A stretch of DNA of 43,841 nt from Hofstenia miamia (Eukaryota > Xenacoelomorpha > Acoela). The first letter of the stretch is position 1. Each line of letters starts with the position of its first letter. The notes below the pieces were generated by a model. That model did no database searches and was not told the DNA's origin. It saw nothing but the letters and a program-made list of their open reading frames with translations. The position numbers were made by a program, and so were the translations under genes. The stretch covers positions 679,940 through 723,780 of the forward strand of contig SCFE01000068.1 of assembly GCA_004352715.1 (NCBI GenBank), given 5' to 3'. This document shows, one piece after another, positions 23,372-32,800 of the stretch.

Positions 23372-25781
23372 AATTGATGAGAATTTAAATGAAACTTCAT
23401 GATTATTGCGTAAGAGTATTCATTTTGAATCTATATTTGATAAAAACTATTAATAAGGTTTTTCTTAATGAGGAGATTTCTTTAGATGCAAATTGGGTTT
23501 TATGACAGCATTAATTCAATAAAGTGTTTGCAAGTGTTATAAATAGACGTTTTTCCATCACAACTGAAACATAGGATCATGTGTAATACAGTTTCAAAGA
23601 TGCATATAACTCTAAAAAGACAACACTTTTTGATTACAATACCTGCATTATGTAACAACATATCATTATGAAATCAACATCTCTTGTACTAATATTCAAA
23701 AGGATCCTCGGGATTTTGCCAATACGAATTAAGCCCCTGTTTTTCATCAAAATAGGTAAACAAAATNGCGGGAGCTTAAGTACTGTGTGCTAGGACATTA
23801 TTCGTTGAATTCATTAGAAAATGTTGGGCTTCATGAACTACTTCAGACAGTTGTAAATATTAGTACTGAGCGTGGAAAAATAAATGTTGCAGATGCTCTT
23901 TATGGTCGCAAAACAATTTCTGCTTATGTTCAAGTTAAGTTAATTTTATATTCTTCAATGTAGAATATATATATAAANNNATACCTCTTTGCATGAGGGC
24001 TCGATTGCTTTTTGAGGAAGTATCAGAACTTAAATTGATCGGTTTTATTAATAAATAGACCAGTTAACCAACGGATTCCAACTGTGTGATACAGTAACCC
24101 CGAACTACTAAGAAATTTTACTATCATCACAACAAAAAAGAAATCTTTAATTTTTACTATAACTTTAATCCATTGTCTGTTTCCAGCCTTATTTGGCAGC
24201 AGGCTCATTATAAACAACTTTATAATAAATTCATTAACTGAAGGTATAGTTGACAGAATATTGAATCTATTTTTACATTATTAGCCCAATCATTGCAATT
24301 TTAACAAGGGCATTGATCAATTTACTTTATCTTTCTAAATAATGTTCAAGAATGCAATTAGTTGTTCAAAAGTATCGACAAATCAAGAGTTAATAGTAAG
24401 TAGTGATGAGTTCACCTGCTCTTCAATTGAAGGTTTAAACCTTTCCAGAGCTGTCCCCTTTTAGCATCAAGCCTGGCCTTATTTAAAACTGTTTATCATG
24501 ATGTCAATAGAGGAAAAGCTTTCATAAAAATAACATCGTCCTTTTCTCTAATTATATTTCCCATTTTCATTTACACTGTATTTTAATGCAAACATCAGTT
24601 TTAAACATTAACATATTCTCAGCCGTAAAAAAACAGAAAATTATTCTAATTATATAATTTTCTAAAAAAATTAACACAGTCATGCAACCCAAGTAACATT
24701 TCAATATTACTTAAGATGTTCTTGACTTAAATGCCAATTGAAATGCTACTACAATTTAGAGATACGTGACATACGTTTTTCATTGAGGTAAAAGTCAATC
24801 GCAAATCAACAAAGCATTTGCCATTGAAATTCATATGTAGAATACCGCATAATATACTGTTACTCAGTCTATCATTTTAGTTTTATGCCCTGTATCACAT
24901 ATATAATGATGAACAGTCATTAAGCAAAGTACAGCTACCATACCATACTCAGCTAGCTAGATGGCATCAATCGAGTAAAAAAGCAAATCATATGAAATTG
25001 ATGAAACAACATGAATGCTGAGAAATCTGGTATTGATCCTGTTTTGTCCTGGGGCTGATTTGCACCGCCTCAACCCGGACCTGATAAATCCTGATAAACA
25101 ATAACGACATTTTTCAAGTCACATTATTAAAAAGACGAATAGATTGAGATAATTTTTTTCTGTACCAGTAAAATTTATCAAAATCTTTTCATACTTAGTA
25201 AATGTTACAGTTCAGGAATTTCGAAAATGCTTAAAAAATTACTCGCTTTCTACTTAGTTCATTTAGAGGCTAACCATAATTCACTTCATTAATTATATGA
25301 TTATATACAACCCACATTGTCATCATTTTTATATTCCAAACCCAACGACTTACAATTTTACAGTTTTAGTTATATGACAATTTTATAGACATTAAATTTA
25401 ATCAAAATAAACTTACACATGTGGCTCATTGTTGGCGTTGTTTGCATCAAATACTGTTTCACAGTTGAAGCTATTATTTCTGATTAAACCATAATAATTA
25501 AACGTATTTGAATTGAAAAGATTATTTGGATTTGAGAATCTATCGATGTTGAACAAGTAGCAATTCTTACGCACTGGATCATAACTAATGGACAAGCAAA
25601 TTTCCATGTGTAAACATCTAGCCATACACTGTCGAATCGACCAAGAATTCAAGTGGAAATAGGCTAATTCCTTAACGAACGTTTTATTCTTTTGAACATC
25701 ATTAAATGTCATTGTTCTAATTTTCTGCTGCTGGGAATAATTTAAAACTGCATACAATATAAAGAAACTATAACGTATCAT
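18409..25781 (-). CDS. Secreted PAN/Apple plus tandem galectin-like protein
   Basis: Five exons on the minus strand: 25781-25417, 22036-21909, 21729-21555, 19848-19724 and 18881-18409. All junctions join in phase (2-1, 1-2, 2-1, 1-2) to 421 residues. Exon 1 begins with a signal peptide (MIRYSFFILYAVLNYS), then a PAN/Apple-like region with Cys52, 56, 62, 74 and 107 in the usual spacing. Exons 2-4 (residues about 150-262) have a weak galectin-like pattern (TLTLLSD, NVRLYPS, MNICVLN). Exon 5 holds a clearer galectin fold (about 285-400): LRKGG, NLYFND, CNNYVFIINN, QYSHFN. The canonical sugar-binding H-NPR and WG-EE motifs are not visible, so ordinary galactoside binding is doubtful. Donors are mostly GTAAGT or GTATGT. 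Exon 3 has a weaker donor (GTACAAG) and a TGAG acceptor and is the least certain. Likely a secreted lectin-like or surface protein; its partner is unknown. Confidence 0.6.
18979..19006. repeat. TA microsatellite in the last intron
   Basis: A TA run about 100 bp upstream of the acceptor of the last galectin exon (minus strand). It makes the open frame appear to extend past the true exon start at 18881. Confidence 0.9.
19424..19583. mobile_element. hAT-type MITE with 8-bp target duplication
   Basis: The element starts CAGTGGCGTCCACAGG and ends with the reverse complement of CAGGGGCGTACGCAGG. It is bounded by the perfect 8-bp direct repeat GCATCAAT at 19416-19423 and 19584-19591. CAG-ended inverted repeats plus an 8-bp duplication are the hallmark of hAT elements. 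At 160 bp with no coding capacity it is non-autonomous. It sits in the last intron of the galectin-like gene. Confidence 0.88.
20036..20437 (+). repeat. Interspersed repeat, copy A, with nested insertion
   Basis: From tagtgataaattaacctgc onward, this aligns with the copy at 24400-24687 (shared acctgcNcttca, ttgcaNtttattt, catcagt, ttaacatatt, tgcaacc). Copy A carries about 143 extra bases at 20220-20362. Both copies lie in introns of the same gene in the same orientation and are clearly diverged. Confidence 0.55.
20220..20362. repeat. Nested insertion with weak inverted ends
   Basis: This segment is absent from copy B of the surrounding repeat. It begins taggacacggttaga and ends in the reverse complement of taaagctacgtttaga, a loose inverted repeat. 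Inside is tgtcacacgtgca, a motif also found in the element at 21303. Confidence 0.4.
21303..21463. repeat. Inverted-repeat element with TGTCACACG motifs
   Basis: The left arm tgtcacacgttccctttt pairs with the reverse complement of the right end (tgtcacacgatccatttt). Inside, the related motifs tgtcacacatttc and tgacacacgatccc recur. It is intronic, non-coding and about 160 bp long. The superfamily is unknown. Confidence 0.5.
22619..22638. repeat. TA microsatellite
   Basis: Short TA run in the first intron of the PAN/galectin gene. A smaller one lies near 22922-22936. Confidence 0.85.
23339..23369. repeat. TA microsatellite
   Basis: Uninterrupted TA run in the same intron. Confidence 0.9.
23768..23955 (+). 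pseudogene. hAT-type transposase fragment
   Basis: After an n at 23767 an open frame reads RELKYCVLGHYSLNS, HELLQTVVNISTERGKINV and DALYGRKTISAYVQ. This is the pattern of BED-finger/hAT-like transposases ahead of their dimerisation and catalytic region (F.ELL..., then ..P.R.T.S..V). Only this scrap of about 60 residues remains; the catalytic core and C-terminal hATC region were not found. It lies antisense in the first intron of the PAN/galectin gene, between two assembly breaks (23767 and 23979-23981), so more of it may be missing from the assembly. Confidence 0.45.
24400..24687 (+). repeat. Interspersed repeat, copy B
   Basis: Diverged copy of the repeat at 20036, starting tagtgatgagttcacctgc and running to the tgcaaccca near 24690. 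At its 3' end it meets a short element starting acccaagtaaca. Confidence 0.55.
24687..24750. repeat. Short palindrome with CCCAAGTAACA end
   Basis: The left arm agtaacatttcaat pairs with the right arm attgaaatgctact. The left terminus acccaagtaaca matches the terminal motif of the element at 4687, but the right terminal ttggg is missing. It may be a truncated relative. Confidence 0.4.
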
Positions 25782-27813
25782 GAAGAATAAATGAATGAGC
25801 AATTTAACATTTATTTATAAGCTGTCATACAATTTGATTGGTTGTTTATGAAAAAGACATTGCATCCATTAGTAATTTGAGCCTAGCTTTATTTTGGCTT
25901 AGAGCTTCTGAGAATCGAATTTGTAAATGGTGTATTTTATGAATTCTATGTCTTAGAAAACTACGTGTATAATTTTATTCCAATATTTTGATGAAATATA
26001 TGTAGAATTTTCAAAAAAATCAAAACGTTTTCTTAGTTTGAAAACTGCTACTCAAAATAGAAAAAAACATATTATTATTCTTATAATATAATAAATACTC
26101 GTATAATAGCTCTTAACGATAGCGTAGTAAAATTTAGCAATTAACAGTGCTTAAATAACTGCAAGATATTTTGTCACGTTGATATGCTTTGATTCTGTTG
26201 AATAATGATCATTTACAAAAAATCAGGGAATATAGTTTAGCTATCAGCGTACATTAAAAGGAAATTTTCGAAGGTTTAATCAATTTTTACATTTACAATA
26301 ACAACAAAATAACTTCTATTGTCTACCTCCAACGGACAAGAAAATCAACAACAAAAAACATCGAAAAATATTTCTTCTATAAGGAAAATGAGCCTGTATA
26401 TATCAGAAAACATGACTGGAAATTTCCGAGACAACAAGTTAGGAAAAATATCATGCAGTGGACGACTCTGGTCGGACATGAGAAATTTGTAATATTTTTT
26501 CGTCTTTTTCTATTAAAATAGAGGTAAGACAGTGTCGTTTAGGTTTAGCACACCCCTTGTATATATACATATATATATATATATATAGCATCTGTCTAAA
26601 AATTGTTGGACTCTTTTGATACAGCTGAAGTCAGCTCGATAAACGATTAAACCATATTTTATGTTGGATAAAAACAAAGCTTCAAAAGCATGAGCCGAAA
26701 AACCAGCATTTTTAAGATTGACGAAATCAACTTAAATTGTGTCTGCTTTAAATTCGTCGCAAAAGAGGAAATATTGCATTTTTCTTTTTACGGCATTTGG
26801 TAAATAAATTCAACCAACATGTCTTCACTTATAGAAATACAGGTCTCCCGAGACCAACAGCAAATATTCTTTAGTTCGAAATATGAATCTTAAGCCAAAC
26901 TAATCAGCCATTAATGCTTCTAACAACAAGGTATTCCATGAGTTTACATAGGGGTTCATAGTAATACACCGTGGAATTAAAAATGTTTTTGTTTATTTTC
27001 TGATTTTTCTTGCATTCTCGTTATATTTAAATAATTAACTGCTATATTCATAGACAATTTGTTCATTTATGACGTATATAGTATGATTCCATAACTAAAG
27101 TGAACTTAGTTTAATGGGCGAATTAATTATATTTTTGCTGTGGTGGGAAGGTGTTAAGATAATAAATTTTTTCTTCAGATAAATGTTTACAATTAAATCT
27201 TTGATAATGTATTTGAATGTGCTTGTTGAGACATATTGTTAACAACCTAAATTGATATTGCCATTTTCTTAATAATATTATATATTTACTTGTAAAATTA
27301 AGTTGAGAAAAGTTCTGCCTCAATATTTAAAAGAATTTACTTGTTCTATGTATGTGTAATTAAACTATAATTTCTGAGAAAATCTAGTTAGACAGAAATT
27401 TCAGTTTTGTTTATTTCTTTGGTTACGATTATAGAGATAGCTGCTCATTACGTTTGGACATTTTTCGCAGGCACACATAATTTCTATTTTTTATTAAAAT
27501 GTGATGATCAATAGAGCCAAAAGCGTTTAATATATCTAAGCATCCTCTTGCTGAAAATTTTTAATAATTAAATCAATATTACAATAAATAAAAAATTCAT
27601 TTAACAATGCATACATTATTACATCATAATGTAAATTTTTGGAATAATTGTATAAATCAACATCAAAATGATTTAAAAAAATTATCAACAAATTCACACA
27701 ATTAACTTAATAAGATTTACAGCATTCATTATTTCATTTTGTAAATTTTTAGATGATTTTGAATAATTGTAATGCTAATTGTGTAAATTTGTAAATAACT
27801 TTGTAATATATTT
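25782..27813. other. Intergenic AT-rich stretch
   Basis: This lies upstream of the PAN/galectin start codon and should contain its promoter, but no core promoter element stands out. A TA run is at 26569-26587. The frame at 27123-27323 has no motif. Confidence 0.4.
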
Positions 27814-28232
27814 TTAAGAGCCGTTACACCTCTCGACCAACCCATTTTTTCTACCAGATGACAGATAATTTTAAATCGAAGTGTCAGTAAGAACTAAACC
27901 GTGTTGATAGGATCAGGGGCCACATCCAGTAGTCGTCTTCGTTTACTTGATCCTTTTGTAGTTGAATTGTTTCTTCTACGTTTCTCACAAGTGCATCGAC
28001 ATCTAAAACACCCACTACAACGGACACATCTACCTTTTCTGCAGTTACACGACAATTCTACCATAACTTCGGCTTGGATGAAAATTTTCAAAAATGAACT
28101 TCGTGCGACAGGTTTATTTTATATATTAATATTAGCCAATCAAATTGTTTAATTTAAGCGTCAGTTTGCGACGATTTGGTTTTTTTGGTTTCTGTCAAAA
28201 ATGGGTTGTTCGAGAGGTGTAACGGCTCTTAA
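27814..28232. mobile_element. TTAA-flanked inverted-repeat DNA transposon
   Basis: TTAA at 27814-27817 and 28229-28232 bracket inverted ends. The left end is gagccgttacacctctcga then ccaaccca; the right end is the same in reverse complement with one mismatch (a for c), about 27 of 28 bases. TTAA duplications are typical of piggyBac and also Kolobok elements. The 419-bp unit (with one TTAA at each end) carries a single small Cys-rich frame on the minus strand and no transposase core, so it is a deleted, non-autonomous copy. The near-perfect ends suggest fairly recent mobility. Confidence 0.88.
27894..28064 (-). CDS. Cys-rich, Arg-rich peptide inside the TTAA element
   Basis: From the ATG at 28064 the 56-residue frame reads MVELSCNCRKGRCVRCSGCF, then RCRCTCEKRRR and a Ser/Lys/Arg tail (SSKRRRLL). 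The open frame extends upstream without a start to about 28,118. Nine Cys lie within 26 residues in C-x-C and C-x2-C spacing, suggesting a zinc-binding knuckle followed by a nuclear-localisation-type basic patch. It is probably the leftover C-terminus of the parent element's transposase or DNA-binding protein. Similar CxC clusters occur in several transposon proteins, but I cannot assign the family. The frame ends only 80 bp from the left terminus, as expected for a 3' remnant. Whether it is translated is unknown. Confidence 0.45.
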   Translation of the reverse strand: MVELSCNCRKGRCVRCSGCFRCRCTCEKRRRNNSTTKGSSKRRRLLDVAPDPINTV

Positions 28233-29798
28233 TAAAATTTTAAGCATTTAGCTATCCAAATAACAAAATATGTACGCTATTTCTCCCCTTTTTGATACAA
28301 AGGATCCTTTGTAGAAATATATTTACAAAATCCATATGTATTCTAAGAGAAGATATGTATACATAAACGATCGTTAAGTGGATTAAAAAGAAATTAGCGC
28401 TGTAATTGAAATAGGTCTATAGCTCAAAAAACTTTTGGGTTATCTTTTTTAATGGAGTAACATTTGCCATTTATAATTCGTCAGTATAAGTCGAATGTTA
28501 ATAAATTCATTTATAATGTAAAAAAATTCATTCGGCTATTACATCTGAAGCAACTTTTAGGTACCAAGTGGGAATCATAGAGCACCGCAAGATTTGTTCT
28601 TCAAAGATTGAATAGATTTGATAATTTCAGACTTATTCACAAATCGGAAATAGAATTGCAAGTCTATAGGCAGAGCGACCATGGCGATATTTTATAAATA
28701 GTTAATATTAACTGCAGAAAATGTCCCTTGCAACCATTGTAAATTAAGTGAATTTTCTAAACCTATTGTAGAATAAAATGGCCCAGTTTGTTTACGTTTC
28801 AAATTTTCTAAGCCACTGCTTATCAATTTCGGTACAAATAATGCAGGTGTAATATAGATGACTTAAAGTTAAGATATAAATAAGTTGAATTGTTGCAGAT
28901 AAAAGTTGTAGAGAGTTATTTAACATAATTGAAACTGCCATGCATGAAAATTAGCAATAAATTATATTTTCATCATCATGTTGTAGAATGTCACACGTAA
29001 TATACTTATTTAAGTCATTTACTAAAATATTATATAGCATTGGCCACAAAATTTGACTAATGTAATTTTAAGCTTGCCTTTCTATTGTACAAAAACTGTA
29101 TACTAACCTGAATATCCTAACGCTACTATATTTTCTCAATTTATTCGTGACCTATACTGGCTATGCATTTTAAAAAAAGCAAGAATTAAACGAAGCGTTT
29201 AACCATATTTGGGGGATATTTGCGGGAAAGGTACTTTTTAGTGATAATTATTCCAAGAAATAGTCGATGAATTTTAATATACATAATATAATGAAACCGT
29301 AATATGCTCATTATTAGAAAATATGTTTACACCCAATAAATTATAACATTTATCGCTTAAACAAATATTAGTCACACAGACGCACACGCACTAAATTCTG
29401 CGTGGAACATGAGAAATTCTAATTGATGTTTTATTGTAAAAGATATATTTTGTAAATTCAATGTCACCACGAACTGCAAAAATACATGTCAAAAATCTTG
29501 AATTAAAAAGCAAAATGAAAGAATCAGATCAACAAGATCTTGTTGGTATTATTGAATGGAATCCAATTTCGATAAGAGTTGGAAATACATGGAAATTGAT
29601 TTTTCAAAATTTCCAAGTCATTCAAAATGAAGTAGCGAAATGTAATGCAAGAAAATTACTTTTACAATCTCTGAAATTGTTTTTTTCGTTCAGTTTTTCT
29701 CAACTCAAAAGTGTTTTTACCCCACGTTTGCCCCATGCGTACCCATTTTGGAAAAATCGTGCCCCATACCCGCCCCAAATATTTTTATAGAGCTATGA
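28233..29798. other. Intergenic stretch downstream of the adaptor gene
   Basis: No gene was recognised. An unassigned frame starts at 29461 on the plus strand. On the minus strand an AATAAA at 29804-29799, about 92 bp beyond the stop of the Crk-like gene, is its probable polyadenylation signal. Confidence 0.4.
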
Positions 29799-29895
29799 TT
29801 TATTCTAGTGAATAAATAGAAACACTATACAAATTCAAATCTATTAAAGTAAACATTTATACAAAATTAAACAAAATATATTAAAAATTGAAATT

Positions 29896-32800
29896 TTAAC
29901 CAATATTCGCTAGAGGTAAAACTCTTGATGCTGGAAATGACTGTATTAAGGCACATGCTGGAGTATCAGCTTTGCGACCCTTCCAAAGACCATCCGGTGC
30001 AACAAAATTATCAGTGACAAGAATTATGTCACCGATTTGAAAAGAAAGCTGCTTATCAATGGAATTACTTTCGATTGCTTTGGCATAAAAGGGGGGAGGA
30101 AGCGAAAGATGAAGTTCATTGCTAAACTCTGCATCCAAAAACTTCACATTCTTTTCGTGAACGTAGCCAATGACTCCCAAAGAATTTATAACCTAAAATT
30201 CAACAATGCATAACAAGTATGACAAATGAACATTTAATTCTCTAAATGAGCATTCAAGCAACAGACTTATAAACAGATGCCTTCACATAATCTGCTTCAG
30301 TATACACCAAGTGAAATACGAATGAATCAATAGAAGTACAATATTAGCCCATTGGTAACATAAGTTCACAGTGTAATGTGGTACAAAACATATGTGAAGT
30401 ATCAGGCAAAATCACACTATTTGGATTATGATTACTGAAAATAAAATACCGAACAAACAATTGACTAATATCTTCTATTTACAATTGTTAATACTATGAG
30501 ACATTTATGGTGAGAAATGCAAGAAATCTAGTAATGTATATTTGTAAAAACTATTATAAAATTTTTGTCAAATCCTACATAGCATCAACGACCTGTAGGG
30601 CAGATTGATAATGTCAGCCATAGAGTATGTGTTTTGTGTCGTAATCCTACAAAGAATATTAACAATTGGGTACATTAAATTTACAAAACATATTACAAAG
30701 ACTTTCTGAAAGCGTAAATGAAATACTTAGTAATTAATTACTTGATCAGTGAGTTACTCTCACGCAATCTATAACATATGTACATGCAACCAGTGAGAAT
30801 TCAATTTGCTAAGGGCATGTATTTTTGCATATTCATTTTGTTGACAACACCACCAATCAATAACACGGATAAATTTTGACAAATTCGGTCGTTTTAAATG
30901 AAAAAATTTCTGACATGGGATTCAATGAGCAGATGATTCATTTGTTGGGCACTGCTTAGCAAAGCATTATATAAGAGAAAAACCAACTACATGGGGATTA
31001 AGAAATTTAGTATGTCTTGCTGCTGATGGGTCTTAATGTCAGACTTACTCTTAAATGAAGGTAAAATACTGTTATCAATACTTCACCTCTCGCTCAAGGA
31101 TGACAATTTTGTTACAAAATTACTGGAATCACTTCCTCAATCTTCTTATCTTCGTATATTTACAAATCGATTTTACACTTCAGTGAACATAACTGAAGAA
31201 ATGCTGTTCAGAAAAGTATTGTACATTGGAACAATAAATGCAACTAGAACAAGTTAGTAGAGCTATTTCAAAGCTTCCAAAGGAAAAAGATATGCATTTA
31301 CTGTCATTACCAATGAAATTGCCGTTACAAAATGGATGGACGAGAAATCTGCAACAAAGGCATCATCAGCAATTGGGTTTCAACCGCAATCTCAGTGCTA
31401 CAGGCATGCTAGTAAGAAGAATAGGTTCCAGTTATTCAACTTGCGATAATTCATTATTACAATCAATGCATGGGAAGAATTGATCTCCACTCTAAAATGT
31501 TTTAAATTTACTGAATCGATAAAAAATTGTTAATTAAGCATTTGCTAATTCATTGATTAATTAGTGGATTTTCTAAGGATGAATTTTGTGCCATTAACAT
31601 GCAAAAAACACTATAAAACTTTATATTGAATTTGTAAACGGAATAGCTCATTTTTGGTACGATCTACTCAAACCCCTAAAATTTGATGTCCGCTTTGCAT
31701 CTTCAAAGCTAGACTCTAAATGTTATTTTCACCATCCATTTTCTGAGAATAGATGCGATGAAGTTGGACATGTCACAATCCCCAGCAAAAGTAGTTGTAG
31801 AAATGATGTAGAATTGTGTTAATTTTAGTGATAAAATCGCACAACTTTTTTCGAATAAGAAATATGTCAAAGCACAAGAGAACTATTTTATTCTTGGTTA
31901 ACATGTGTCTCTGAGTTCAGTTGCCAAGGCAAAACGATGATTTAAAAAATTTGTCCCATATGTTCAACAGCAAAAAAATCCAATTCAGCACAGATAATAC
32001 TTCCATCCCTAGACAATATTCCGTAGATTTAACCTGATTGCTTGTCAGTTATATTCAATTCCCCTAAAAATTCAACTCTCTCATTCAAAATACAAGATTC
32101 AGAGAGAATTTAAGTGAAAATTCAATTGATCAGACTCCTTCGTCCATTTCAACATCTTCTCACTATTGTTACATTTTGCTGATGAGATTCACTATGTTTA
32201 CTTTGATGATAGTTTAGGTTTGGAAACCTCAATTATTTTCGCAATTTACAAAAATCATTAAACCTACATTTAGACTTCTCATTAGAAAATAGGAGGAGTT
32301 TTAGTTGAAAGCCACATATTAGTATTTCAGAAAATAGCAATTTCTCTGCGCAATGATACTCTTGATTAAAACCAGTGAAACTTAAGGCTATATCGCGTTT
32401 TCGAATCAAGGAGACTATCCAAAAATTGCGGCATGTTATTTAAATCTAAATAAATAGTGCTGGTAATTAAATTGGCAAAAGAGCATCAGAATTGGACAGT
32501 GAAACGCTGGCAAAATGTTTTGCATAGTGATGAAACATGAATTGATATACGGGATAACTGTCCAAAATTTGTTCGAGTAGTCGATGGACATCCATTATTC
32601 AGTCATCATTATCAAAAGACTGTTAAACAGCCAGTCAGTGTTATGATTTTGGCATGCTTTNATAAACTTATGAGTTAAACACAAAGATCGATACTGAAAG
32701 GAATAGAGTGGAGACAAAATATTATAAGATGACGAAGTTCATTGGCTGATTGATGCTTATCNAAACGCTGGCAAAATGTTTTGCATAGTGATGAAACATG

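Noticed and set aside
29461-29790. 109-codon plus-strand frame starting MSPRTAKIHVKN
   Set aside because: It has an ATG and moderate length, but no motif, splice context or neighbour supports a gene; the C-terminal half looks like random translation.
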